Assembly: GCA_003640385.1 (NCBI GenBank)
Contig: RCAB01000562.1
Span: 1 to 38,188, forward strand
Direction: 5' to 3'
DNA from: Setaria digitata
Taxonomy: Eukaryota; Nematoda; Chromadorea; Rhabditida; Setariidae
DNA: 38,188 nt
The notes under the pieces: generated by a model
Database searches by the model: none
What the model saw: the letters and a program-made list of their open reading frames with translations, nothing else
What the model was told of the DNA's origin: nothing
Program-made: the position numbers and the translations under genes
Part shown: positions 12,314 through 24,485 of the stretch, in pieces
Layout of the letters: each line of letters opens with the position of its first letter
How positions within the stretch are numbered: the stretch's first letter is position 1

Positions 12314-13389
12314 TTAAGGTCCCGGAAGAGGATCGCTATCATGCACTGAGTGGTGAACATATGGCTGTGGACTTAATTTGCTATGTACAGATGGGTAAAT
12401 GATCGACGATTTACGTTGCGGGACTGTATCTGGACGGGGAATTAGTAATGATTCATCCCTTATGGTCGGCAAGACGTCAACTTTAAGCTGCACATCCATT
12501 TCTTTCTGAAACATGCAGATAAAAAGAAAAAAAAAAAACCTTGACAAAAGAAATGAGGTATCTCTTTTATCAAGATTTGATACTTTGGGATTCAAATAAG
12601 GTACCAAATCCAACAATTTTTTTTACTGAGAAGGGTGTGAAAATTGTGATTTTAATTTCTTTGGGTGCGTTGTTAGTGCTCTCATTTCAACAAAAAGTGG
12701 CAATAACTGAGTGATCTGGAAAAGGTAACCTCTTGACACTTCCCACTGATCCATTATTAGTGTCCACTTATTTCCAAACAACTATTACTTTCCAACGATA
12801 ATTACGTATGTTTCTATCTATATCATACTAACTGCAACCAAAAATGCAGGACTTTAATATCGTTGAATATTCCATTTCTGGTTTCTCAATAAACTTTTGT
12901 AGAAATCACCTCTGGTATTGAAGAAACAGCGGCTGTTCTATGTGCAATGTTCTGTAGATTGGCAACTGGCAAGTTTGCTGTTTGATCATTTGTTTTCTGC
13001 TTATTCATTGCATAATCACCAGAATCAAAAAATTTCTGCAAAAAGTGAGTCATTCATAAATAGCAACAAATATTTAATAAACTTAACTAACACAACAAAT
13101 CCAGCTTAACTGCTGGCACCTTTTCTTTTTTTAATCAAGAATGAAATTCAATAACTTTAATAAATTTTGATAAATCAAAAAAAATTTAGGTTTAATCTTA
13201 AGATTTTAAAAAGAAACACACTCTTTGCTGCTGTAATTTCTTTTGCAGAAAAGCGGTCTGCGGCTTTGCTGGCAGTCTTCCATTCGCTGCAAGCTTGTTT
13301 AGTAAAAGGTTTTCTTGCTGCTTCTCAAAATTGAAATCCTTGTCACCTAACTTTTCAGTTTCCTTCAAATTTTGAATGCCACCAAGCAT
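12314..13389 (-). CDS. ensa-1: Endosulfine/ARPP19-family PP2A-B55 inhibitor
   Basis: ENSA/ARPP19 proteins are small disordered inhibitors of PP2A-B55; phosphorylation of the serine in FDSGDY turns them into tight inhibitors at mitotic entry. Exons on the minus strand: 13222-13389, 12910-13035 and 12314-12505, all phase 0, 161 residues. Seen: a KQQENLLLNKLAANGRLPAK segment followed by FLQKKLQQQR (exon 1), KFFDSGDYAMNK at the start of exon 2 (Ser61 is the expected target), and PQRKSSIIYPSVHSKLSP in exon 3. The latter matches the C-terminal PKA-type site of animal endosulfines (RKSS, 129-132). Vertebrate ENSA is about 120 residues, so this form has a longer linker (exon 2 tail) and C-terminus. 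An aattatag two bases before the ATG is a likely spliced-leader acceptor. The middle exon is too short to stand out as an open frame but splices cleanly (tttttgcag / gtgatt). Confidence 0.92.
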
Positions 13390-15573
13390 TGCTATAATTA
13401 GTAGTTCTAATCGTTTGGAAAAAAAAAAATACGAATTTTAAGACGAAAATTCTATAAGAAACAAAAATCCTAATACGATTTAAGGATGATCCCTTAGGAT
13501 TGAATTATTTGTAAATACAAAATATAATAGTAAATGAACGTCAAAATCGCCAAAAGGTTTTTCCTGTAGGAGAATCAACATGTTCAACACAATGCACTTT
13601 AACCACTTCTTTTAAATGACTGAAACTGCTGAAATAATCAAAAATTTAAACATCTTTTGGAATTGGAAATTGGACTGTAGTATGCAAAATATGTTTGTAT
13701 TAATTCCAAATGATATAATGAATAAACAAATATAAGGGGCTTTCATAATTTCCTCAAGTATTCGAATTTCTTCTCATACCCTACCAATAAAACTTTAAAA
13801 CTTGAAAAAACTAATCAATAGAGATAAGAATAAGATACAAATCAAAAAAATTCATATATTTTACAGTTTGCACTATACTCTAGCTCATATGAATTAATCC
13901 ACTAGATTTGAATTGGTTTCTTCTTGATTCATCTGTATTCAGAAATGATCCTTTCCTTATGTATCATTCATGACAAAAAGAACAGCACAGACAGATGGAA
14001 ATAGTGGAATTCCTCAAATTTATATCTTTCATATAAGCGAATAAAATTGTTAATACACTGTTCTACCGAAGTAGCATGGAAGATATCTTGGTGTTCTTTT
14101 ATTCTTCAAGATTAAAGCTATATCATACACTGCCTCTTTACGTTAAAAACAAGAATCAGTTTTTGAGAACGAAATCCAAACAAAATGAATCCGCATTTCG
14201 GTTTTTTTTAAACATATCAAAGTTTTCAGAAGCAACAAAATCTTTGCAAACAGATAAATTAGGATAGGTTCCAACTAAAACCCCGAAGAAACCAGCATTC
14301 TGGAGTTGCTACTGAAAATAGTTTAAAAGAAAATAAGAAAAAAAAAAGAAAACCATCCAACCATCTAACGGCAATATATGTTTCTGCTTCTAAATGACTG
14401 TCATTTCTGAATATCCTATATATAATTGGTCAAAACAAAAGAAAACGACTGCCATCAAAAAATGTTCCAGAAGCAAAATTAAAAAAAACCCTCATAATTG
14501 ATAGTCTGACTTTTTTTTCTCCATTCTGCTGAAGAAACTCCACGAGGTAAAAAAAATTGAAGGTAAAGAGCAGCAAGAAGAATAAAAAAGTAACAACAAC
14601 AGTGTTACGGTACGCTGGTTTCGAAAGATTTGAAACAGTCCCCTAGACTTCTCTATTTCATATCTTAACAAGCTATACGAAGTCTAAAGAGGGTAGTAAT
14701 GATAAACATAATTGTGCAATTAACAATTATACAATGCAATTTCAGTGAATTCACTCAAAAACTGCTTAACATTGAGATGAATATGAGAAACGAAACAAGC
14801 ATACGAGGGGTTTACAGAAACGAAGTTGATTATTATCTCTTTTCTCCTCATGATAACTGCTACAAAAAATCCTTCCTAGGGTTGAATCTATGAGCTTCCA
14901 CATTGATCGTTTAATCCAACTTGTCAGAGAAGCAGCAAACTGCACTTTCAACGGGCACACCGACGAAAAAACAGAGAACGAGAATTCTCAGAACAAAAAT
15001 GAGTATGAAACGTCATGACAAGAAGGCAAAGAAAGAAAAAAAAAATCTACAGATTTTATTTGAACTTGACCTTTGTACAGATATCAAGAATGAACAAAAT
15101 AAAAGTTGCATGAACAATTAGGAAAAGCAAAGATGAAACCAATTATCTGCAAAAAAATCTTTATGATTTTATCACATAACTCTATTTTAAATGAATGGTA
15201 AGCAGAACAGTATGTTATTAATTCCTGCACTTCCTACTTGAAAAAATTTGAAGTGACGAAAGGTGATGAAACTCAAACAACATGTCATTTAGAATAAAAG
15301 ACCTAAACGACACGATATATATCTTTATTGCAACGGTCTAAAAGATATTCCGAAACAAAAATTTCAAACTTTATTTCAGATGTTAGCTTCTTCCCTAATT
15401 TTTCTAAATAAATTGTCCATTCCAAAAATAAACCACTTCTAGTCTTGACACATTCATGCATATACACCCACACACGCAAAAATTCATGTTTCAAGATTTT
15501 ACGGCGTTAAAGAGCTAGTAAGCTGAAAATGTCGTTTACCAGGCGAAATCGTCCCTCATTTATTAAATTCACA

Positions 15574-15594
15574 ATGACGTGAACCTCACGTCAT
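15574..15594. promoter_or_regulatory. Palindromic pair of TGACGTGA (bZIP/UPRE-like) sites
   Basis: ATGACGTGA and its exact reverse complement TCACGTCAT flank a 3-bp spacer (ACC), a perfect 9-bp inverted repeat. TGACGTG(G/A) is the known UPRE core bound by XBP1, and TGACGT is the CREB/ATF half-site. It lies about 0.9 kb upstream of the Tudor ATG and 2.2 kb upstream of ENSA. Binding is inferred from the motif only. Confidence 0.4.
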
Positions 15595-16490
15595 GGACTA
15601 ACTGATGATACGTATTATGATTTTCTAAGCTCATTAGCAAAGATTCGAGTGTGCAATACTTTACCAAATTACTGTAGTGGAAATACTCAAAAGGACGAAT
15701 TATTTACCATTTCCGTCCCACAAAAGAAAAAAAGGAAATTAAATGATTTCAAACGAAATGAACAATATATAGAATAATAGTGGCAAAAGATAGTTATATT
15801 TAAAGAAAAGTTTTATTAAAAATATAAACTTAAAATGACTCTCTACGTATTACATAATAACACAGCATAAGAACTTGACAACAGACTCATCAAAAAAAAA
15901 ATCTTTTCCTCTTATGCGACAACTTTTTACGCGGTTCATATCGATTTTTGACGAGACAGTCAATTTTCCAAGGAATTTTTTCAGGAGGCCTGGTTCATTT
16001 TCCCGATGAAGTCACATGATCCATTTGTGAAGTCACTTGTAATTGTTGTCATTTCATTTCACTTTTCATTTATTGAATTTATTCCTTCAAATAAATGTGA
16101 TAATGTGATGGCATGAATTGAATTGATGTGCGTTAGTTAGGAAATGACTTTGTGTCATTGCAGGCGAATTTTATTGCTGGTTCGTTGTATAATTGAAGGT
16201 ATGGTGTATAACTCTTTTGAATTGGAAATGTGAAAAGTACAGTCTTCTTCGATACGCCCCTATGACAATGAGCGATGTTCAAAAGGAGATCCAGAATCTT
16301 TGGCGTGAAATGGTTTCGGAAATGAATTATGCTGTAAAACTTACAACACAGTACTAATAGAAAATAGATTATGTTAAGCAAGAGTAAAGGTGATATTAGA
16401 AAGCTCATACATCAGTTTTGGGACTTGCATACAATTCTGGTGGCGTGGCTTTTTGGATGAGGTTGGAAGTTTCACATCGCAGTTCCATAA

Positions 16491-16505
16491 CTGTCCTTTT
16501 CTTAG
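16491..16505 (+). other. Candidate spliced-leader acceptor of the Tudor gene
   Basis: A pyrimidine-rich ctgtccttttcttag ends four bases before the ATG at 16510, with no upstream exon found. This is the expected layout for spliced-leader trans-splicing and supports the choice of start codon. Confidence 0.65.
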
Positions 16506-16509
16506 ATAC

Positions 16510-19500
16510 ATGGATTCTGATTCAAGTTCTAAAAAAATTAATTTACAGCTATCCGATGATTGTATGAAGGAACTGCAAGCGCAAAATGTGTTAAAAACTC
16601 GATATCATAAATTCCGGTTATCGCTCCAAGGAACAATTGATGCTATCAAAGGTATTCATCCTAATCTTTAAATTTAGCCCTTCTTATGCTATTCAACTAT
16701 ATTAATCGTTTATTGTTGAGCTGGAGATATAAAATCGTAATGTGATTCTATTCCTGGGTCCCAATTAGAAAGGCTGATGATGATTCCTGAAAGTGCAGTG
16801 TTTTTGAGATTAATTTTAGTTACCTTTAATTTCTAATACATCCAAAAAATTACTAGGTAATTATTTTCTGTTCTTTATTGTAAAGAATAAAAGATGACTT
16901 AATTCTTTTAATTACTTCCACTGGTTATTCATTAATATTTTTAGCATTTATTTCTGACGATTACTGACAATTTTTGAAATTATTTTTAGAATTCACCAAA
17001 TCGGACCAGTCGCTAGTGGAATTACCTCCAAATCCGTTTGATGGTAAGTAATGCCGAATTTTGATAGCTTAATTTGGCAGTGTTAATTTAGACCAATTTC
17101 AAAATGAGTTCCAAATTGCACTGGCTGGATACTGAATGTTATTTTCAAGATCGCGATATCCATCTAATAGTTTATTGTGCTTTTGTATATCTTCTCAAGC
17201 ATACAGAGGTTTTTATTTATGCGCAGGATGACCAAGTAGCTATGATTTCGCAAAGATCTGTTCACAAATATTTTAGGGAAGGATAATACATAAAATCAAA
17301 TATCGACTTCATAACTAAAAATTAGATTATACAGGAGTACGTAGTATCGGAATAACGTTTGAAATTATTTTTAACTAATGATTTTTATTTTCGTAGTTCT
17401 ATAAGACATTTTTAATATTTTAGCGTTTACTATTAATTAATTCTAATTAATAATAGACCAGTAATTTCTCAGAAAATAAAAACCAGGTTTCACATTCTGC
17501 ATTTACTTAAGTTATCATTGTATTCAGTTATTAAAAGCAACTCATAATTTTATGAACTCCAAACGTGGTAAAAAGACATTCTGTTTAGTTGAAAATTTAC
17601 CAAAAATTTCATCGACTGAACCGTCACTGCAGAAAACATGGAAGCTCACTCAGCATATCAATAAAGACTCAGCAAATGTAGTATCTCTGTCTGTCAGCGA
17701 TCGAAAATTATCGCATCACTTAAAAGTATATTCTTCAACACACTTTTTAATGGAAGTGATGTTATCGTATTTGAAAATTTCGAGTGATTCTCAAGCATTT
17801 TTAATAGAAGAATAAGTAGATCTTATGTCTTTTACCTTTGAATTTAGTGATAAGCTCTGTAGAAGTATGAAAAGCCATTTTTACAAATTGTGTAGCTGAT
17901 TTGAATCCGTGTACTGGATGTTTCATTTACTTTGTGCTGCATTTTAGAATAGTAATTCCTCAGGTCAGAAAATTAACTGTTCTGTTTCGCTATATTCCGA
18001 AGACGATAGTATTGACAGTAACCGTTGGTAAGTTTAGTATTTGTTTTTTTCAAAATTTAAATCATTATTTTCCAGCAGCATTAATTCTTACCATATTTGC
18101 GAATGATTTCACAAGAATTATTAAAGTTCAGTGAGAACTATTTGTTAAGCTAATACTGATACCATTCGAATAAATGAGGCCTAAATAGTCTACTGGAAAA
18201 GGAAATGAATAGCTCTATCGAGTTTTATATAATTTGGAGAAAAATTGATGGATATTGCAGGGATGATAATAATGTTGGAAGTTCCATGTGCAGTCAGTCC
18301 GACACTTTTGTAGTTTCGAAGAACAAAAAAAGTGAGCTTTTTTTCATTTGAACAATGGGATAATTTGTATAGCAAAAAATACACATATTTTATTCGAGCT
18401 CTGTCACTTTTATGCAAAATTGATTTTTCTGAATGACTTTGTTAGCCATTTGAAACATTTCATTAAGCCTTGCACTAGTCATATGTTTGATGACTTTGGG
18501 CTTATCAATCAGTTTGAAATTTTTTCGTAGTTTTCTTCTTTGAATGGCATTGTAATGCATTTTTACTCGAAGTACCAAGTTGAGTTAAAAGCATCAATAA
18601 CTTTAGCATGAAGAAATTGGAATGATGTTTGCAGTGCTTTTTACTTGTTATAAGCTTCAAAGAAGTAGTAGACGAGTGATTCTCTTAATGAGTTGTTAAT
18701 TAGTTCACCTGCTTTGGGTTTCAGATGAAGAGCGGTTGGAGTTACATAATCCATTCAAGTACAGCGACTTCAGGTAGGATAATCTTTTAAAACTAAAGTT
18801 AAATTTTATTTGAAAGTTTTTATATAAATTTTATGAACAAAGTGATTGGACACCAACAGCTTAGTATCTGAAAAACTACATGGGACAGTTTGACTGTTGA
18901 TTTTTTTGAGTCGATTTCAAAATATTGATAAATAAAATATTCGGGTATGACAAACATGCTTTGCTAAAACATTGTGTCCGGAAATTTCTTGTTTAACTAA
19001 AGTAATTGTTATAGAAGATCCAAAACAGTACCACATACATCGCGAAGTTCAGGTATAATTTACTGGAATTCAAACTTCTAACTAACATTCTTGCAGCATT
19101 TAAACTTTAAACGTTAAATGAGGAAATGTTGTGAGCTGAAAGCTCGCAGCAGATATTGAGGAAGATATTTTAAATTATTTTTATCACAGAGTGTTCAGGA
19201 AGTCAACAAGCAACATACACTAATAGATGTCAATACCTTCCTGAGCCATCTACAGGGTTAGTTTTAAACAATCAAAAGAAACATTTCTTTGAATTTATGA
19301 ATGCAGTTATATAATTTAAATTCTCTGCCAGTTATCGAGCCCAACGATTATACCTTATTGCGGAGAGTGATTTAAAGTCAAGAGACAAAAGCATGGCTAA
19401 TCAGTAATTCCAAGTGAACATTAATGTTTTGTTTAAAATAAACTGTATGGTATTTCAAATTCTTCGTATTGACTGAAGCTAAGTTTTAACTACTATTACA

Positions 19501-22500
19501 GCTCCACTGTTTCTGGTCATATTTTAACTTGTGCTTGTTTATCTCCTGCTGAAGGGCCCTTCGTAAGTATATACATGTTTTTTAATATATTCGTTATTAT
19601 TGTTAGTTATTAATTATATAATAAATATGCATTATATATAGTTTGTACTCGTTTGTAATACTAAAAGTGACGGATATCATTCGATTAAAAGTAATTTATT
19701 TTTGGGTTATTTATCCCTATTACTTCTAACTTCCATGAAAAGTAACCGTATGAATCTTGCTATTTGTTTCATACTCACATTAATGAGAAAGGGATCATTT
19801 AAAAAAGTTTCATGAAAGAAGGGTATAGATAGAAAATTACAAGCTACTTAGTGATTGCATTTATTCGGAAATGAGAATTCCAACATGAAGTGTTATACAA
19901 CTCTCTTACCTTCCTCTATTCAAGCTGAACCGAAACATCTTTTATATTTATATATCTTTGAGTTGTTAGAAATTGTTCAATACCTTTTTTTCTAGGTCGA
20001 TGGCAATAGAAATCTTGATAAATGTCTAGATGATTTTGAGTTATGTCGATCCTCTATTACGCCTCAACATTTTGGGCAGGCTCAGGAAAGAGGACAAATG
20101 TTAAACAGTGAAATTAAATTATCGTTTTCTTTTTTTTTTTTGAATCAGAATATCTGAAAATGATGGGAGTTGAGCTTGTCAAAGATAGAAGTTTAGAAGT
20201 TTTAATCCAACCTTGGCAAAAACTAAGCTAAATAACATAGTTTTTTAACACCTAAGTTTCACTTAAGAAAAAGGTATAGTGTGACGTGCTTTTCAGGATG
20301 TCGAAGACTTGCAAACCTATCAGTTTTACTATATTTTAAAAGTGGAGTAAAACAGAAAGTGTATGAATAGTAACATTTTACTGACACCTTCTGTATAATT
20401 TAGAATGCCACTATGCTATATTTGATATCTACTGTGAGGTCTAATGCATCAATATTTTTTCAATACTTTAGACCATAGTTAGCAGGGCAGTTATTATTAA
20501 GAAAGTAAACTTACCAAGTAACTTAATATTGATTAATACTGATTCGCTAATCGCAAGATTTTTATATAGATTGTCATGTTTTACCAGGTAATCCCAACGA
20601 TGAAGAAACCAACATATGTGGCGAACAGAGCTTTTTTAATAAGATTAATGTTCATTCTGATACCGAATGCTTAAAAGGTAGTGTTAGCAGATGTAAATTC
20701 AAGAATTCACATTTCTCGAATATAGTGAATAACCCAGGTGAGGTACATATACATTTGTAGTGACACATGGATATCAGTTTAATTGCCCTATTTGGGAATT
20801 ATTTTCCTTTTACCAGAAATTTCAAAATCAGCTAAACTTTTTAGTTGTTCTGTTAGTTTCGTCGTTTATTTTATCTCTTCCTGATCATGCAAAAATAGTC
20901 AGTTGTCCGAGATGCTTGGTTTTTTAATAATTCGGGTAGAGAAATAATTGTCTTCTTAAAGGAGACTGGTGATTTGATTTTTGAACTTCATTTGGCTATT
21001 TTTCTTCCTTTTTTTGGATCATATCTTTCTATTCACATGCAGATTGGTACAGTTTTAAAAATGATTTTCAATTTCTGTTGATGGTTTTCCAGACATATTT
21101 CAGAACGCTCTTCATCGCGTAGAGACAAAAAAATAACATATCCAGTGGAGAACGTTTTCAAAACCTCCGAACCTTTCGAACAGCAGGGACAGTCAGAAAT
21201 GTGAATTTTCGGTTGCACTGAATGACACTTAATGGCCTTTTGTGATAAAACACTTTGAAAGGAAATATCGCTGCTTTTTTCACTAATGCTTACATGTATC
21301 GGTGAAGTTCCATTCACGATCCAACTTTTTCATTTTTCAGTAGCTTTCAATTCTTAAAAAAAAAACGATTTTTGTTAATTTTGCAGAATGGTGGTACCAT
21401 CACCTGATCTTACGGATGATAGTTCAGATGATGATGATGAATTCGAGCAACAACAGTGTAAGTTTTTCCATCTTTTTTCATTAGTATGATTCAGAGTTTT
21501 CTGACAGTCCCTAAAGCCTAATATTAAAAGAAAATCATGGAATTATATGCCATAAACAAATTGTTATTGAGTATATTATTTTTGAAAATAGATGTCTTAA
21601 ATTTCAGTTAACAGCAAGGCAAATAATGACCGCAGTTTTTATCGAGAAATGAACTCATTACCAATTCCAAAATCCGATCCAAGGTGCGTACGAATCTGAT
21701 TTGATCGTATTTTGTCTAACTTTTCCTCACATGTCTTTTGATTCTTGCTGGCGATAAAATTAAATTTGCAGTTTTTTTTTTTTTTTTTGCAATGCAGTTT
21801 TCATGGTTTGAACTCTTCTGAATTTTTGCATTCTCTTATTCGTTTCGATCCTTCAATATCTTGAGGTAACTCCTCAGTCTCTTATCATCTCTTTTTCTTT
21901 CTCCACCCTTGCTTGCTAATTACTGTGTACGGAATATTAATAAATTTGAAATGAGCATGCTTTTAAATCTAAGTCTTTTATATTTCCAGTTTAAGTCGAT
22001 AAAGTGAAAATTTTCAAGATTTTAAAATCTCGTTTCAGTAGCATGTATGCGAAAAGTTGTGACCTCGTATCACATAAGGCGCCATCTTGCAAACAGTTGG
22101 TAAATGTTAAGGTAGGTGTAAGAACAAGTATTAAGGATATATAGTGCCCCAGTTTATTTCGTGTTTTGCTTATTCTTTTTGAAAATTGCTTTCTATTAGA
22201 ATTTCAGATTACTTGGATTGCTTCACAGCGTGACTTTTATGTAACACTTATAAATGAGCAAAGAAGGTATTGTTTATTGGAGCAAGATGTATGTAAGCAA
22301 AGCTATCATTCTCTTGTCGGTCAAAAGGTCAGGTTTACTAATTAATTGAATCCATTATCGCCGTAATGAATGTTAGTAGTGCATGTTTTCTTCTCAGTTT
22401 TTCCTGATTAAATTCTCGACATCGTCTTATTTCAGCATTTATCCATGTAAACATCCATTTAATTTTCTCTATGTACATTTGCAATATATATATATATATA

Positions 22501-23699
22501 TATATAAAAGGAAATGTAGATAAAGGAAATTAAATGGATGTTTATATGGATAATTTATATGGAAATGTAGATATATATAATAATATGATAATAATAGAAA
22601 TATTTCTTATGATAAACAAGGGTCATTAAAAAGATTCATTTTATCTATCTTTTGGTGTCAGTTTCTTCTCTTTATAATTATTGTACTGTCAATGCATTCA
22701 TTGCTATGATTTTCAGGTTGAAGAAGGTGAGCCGTGCATGGTTTTCAAAAATGAGCAGTTTTATCGAGCCGTGCTGGAATCTTCAGTGAAAAATATGTGT
22801 CATGTTTTTTTAGTTGACTTTGGTGGATATCTTATGATTTCTAAAAAAGAAATTGCTCCAATGCTTCGGTTCCATGCTAAGTTACCAATGGCTGCAATTC
22901 ACTGTGCTATTCTTGGTACTGTACTTTGTAACCGTTTGGAATTTGTTGGACCGAACCGTCTAATTTTGGTCATCTATGACGTAGTAGTGTTTTACCCATT
23001 TTAGCAGTGATCAGTCTGGTGGTCCTGGCAGTGCTCAATCGTTATTGTTTTAAACAAGTTGCATCTGATTTTTTAGTTTTTTATTCTAGATGTTACATTC
23101 TAGAAATCGTTATGTTTTCTCTTCTAATTAGTTGAAATATTTCATCCCTTTGTCTGTATCATCTTCTACATCACATTAATTTTTTATTCTTTTTAGGCGC
23201 TTTCCAAGTAAAATTGACAGCTGAGACTGTTGAAGCTTTCAAAAGGAGGTTTCCCATTGATTCGACTTTTAAACTTCTCGTAAGTTATTTTTTCTCGTTG
23301 AGAAGATTAATTGTAGCGTTTATAAGGAAGTTCGCTTCCGGTTTTACGTAACTTTCATGTCATGAGGAAGGTAGCAACATGGTTACTTGGTTCTTTCATT
23401 TCTGATTGGTTACCAATAATATGAAATGTCTTTTCTCTGCCACTAGTTCCTGAATATTATAGACTTTTACGATGTTGACAGTAACGATTTTCCAGTTTTG
23501 TTCTGAAAAAGGTGAAGAATTCTTGTTTGCATTCATGAAATTAAAATTATATAAACAGATTAATTTCATTCAATATTTTGTTCTTTCTTTTTAGTTTGTA
23601 CGAAAATCAAGATATGACGATGTTTATGAAACGCAGCTTTATCTTCGAGAAAATATGCGGCATGATGCATTCTTGCCATTGGATGCTTGTTTCATGTGA
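16510..23699 (+). CDS. Protein with a C-terminal extended Tudor domain, 519 residues
   Basis: Exons: 16510-16651, 16990-17043, 18725-18773, 19015-19052, 19190-19256, 19332-19403, 19502-19562, 19996-20107, 20588-20737, 21104-21191, 21387-21457, 21608-21683, 22039-22111, 22208-22327, 22717-22915, 23197-23279 and 23595-23699. Every phase matches. The first ~345 residues are Ser/Asn/Gln-rich and look mostly disordered, with NPFD and HNPFKYSDF segments and an acidic DDSSDDDDEFE run. The C-terminal ~175 residues form one extended Tudor domain: ITWIASQRDFYV strand, then EGEPCMVFKNEQFYRAVLE, HVFLVDFGGY, and a trailing staphylococcal-nuclease-like part (FQVKLTAETVEAFKRRFP). FYRA and VDFGG supply the usual aromatic-cage and hydrophobic positions. 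Such domains usually bind methylarginine on Argonaute or granule proteins in germline small-RNA pathways; that role is inferred. I cannot name a specific orthologue. Exon 21104-21191 is the least certain because its donor is gtcaga. Confidence 0.85.
22439..22553. repeat. Hairpin with 44-bp arms and an AT-repeat loop in a Tudor-gene intron
   Basis: The left arm 22439-22482 and right arm 22510-22553 are reverse complements at 39 of 44 positions. The loop (22483-22509) is mostly (TA)n. It lies wholly inside the intron between exons 22208-22327 and 22717-22915. It resembles a palindromic MITE or a fold-back produced by inverted duplication. A partial extra copy of the right-arm pattern (atttatatggaaatgtagat) follows directly. 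Confidence 0.8.
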
Positions 23700-24038
23700 T
23701 TTTTTTCTCATTTTTAATTGTAAGAGTAGTTAGATTCACATGAATATAGGACTGTTATCAAACTAACGTCTCTTTCACAGAGAATACAAATCATCATAAT
23801 ATCTTTTTGATTCCATAATCTGATATGTTCTTAATCCTTATTTGTTATTACTTTTTGTTCGTTAATGTATTATTACATCATTACTCTTTCCAAAATATTT
23901 TCCTTCTTACTCCAGAATTTTCATGAGATTGATTTAATAAGTTTCCAGTTTTTGCATACTGTGAATTTTCTAAATATAATGGATGAGATTCCTCCGTTGT
24001 TATAAGCGACATCGTGTTTTATTCGTTATTCCTTTACC

Positions 24039-24044
24039 AATAAA
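24039..24044 (+). terminator. Possible polyadenylation signal AATAAA of the Tudor gene
   Basis: AATAAA occurs about 340 bp after the Tudor stop codon and is followed closely by a T-rich tract. It is the first canonical signal I saw downstream, but variant signals could be used earlier. Confidence 0.35.
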
Positions 24045-24452
24045 CGTTTTTTTTTTTTTTTTAATCAGTGTTGGAAATTTCTTAATATTTAATTTTCAGT
24101 GCGTTTTATCGCAGTTATTATCGATTATTATTTATTCAGTTAATTTCCAATCAGTACTTCATTTTTCTTTATGAAAGGTGAAGAAGTTTCATTCTGTGCA
24201 GCAGTAATTCTTCAGGATGCATTATGTAAATGTCTATAATGTGTTTCAATGCATATGAAGTATTGAAGTTCTAACCAGATATTTTTGTCGTTAACTAAGT
24301 TTTGACTTCTATCTTAAGTGTAGGTCTATTATTAAAATCTTTGGAGGAAGTAATTAAACTGGCTGAAGTGGTTTTCCACGTATAAGAAATAAGGCGAAAC
24401 AGTTCACTAGTGGTGAGTAGTGTGTTTGCTGGCTGTGCATGTGATTTCACAG

Positions 24453-24485
24453 ACTAGTACATAACACATTTTGTTATGTACTAGT
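24453..24485. repeat. Perfect 14-bp inverted repeat, 5-nt loop
   Basis: ACTAGTACATAACA at 24453-24466 is exactly complementary to 24472-24485. It is followed at 24513-24538 by two mutually exclusive 8-bp hairpins (TTTGCTAA/TTAGCAAA or AACTATTT/AAATAGTT). Confidence 0.85.

Larger units (their letters stand above)
13390..16509. promoter_or_regulatory. Divergent intergenic region between ENSA and the Tudor gene
   Basis: This 3.1-kb AT-rich region lies between two genes transcribed away from each other and should carry both promoters. Open frames here (for example 14076-14267, 14766-14960, 14921-15121, 15303-15494) are short, Lys/Asn/Phe/Ile-rich and lack recognisable domains or matched splice sites. 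One striking palindromic bZIP-type site is listed separately. Nothing else was identified. Confidence 0.5.

Noticed and set aside
14510..14690. Minus-strand frame of about 60 codons, Leu/Ser/Phe-rich
   Set aside because: It has no ATG near its start, no recognisable motif and no partner exon; T/C-rich sequence readily gives such frames.
17092..17286. Open frame after an acceptor-like taatttag, 65 codons, inside Tudor intron 2
   Set aside because: In the phase set by the previous exon (ends 17043, phase 1) it meets a stop after about 14 codons, while the exon at 18725 joins 17043 perfectly. No donor was found that would make it a cassette exon.
17527..17815. Open frame (LVENLPKISSTEPSLQ…) after gtattcag in the same intron
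   Set aside because: It reads well in phase 0, but the flanking exons need phase 1; inserting it in that phase gives an early stop. It may be chance or an unrelated relic.
21033..21317. 94-codon minus-strand frame
   Set aside because: It is antisense to the inferred Tudor exon 21104-21191 and has no family features.
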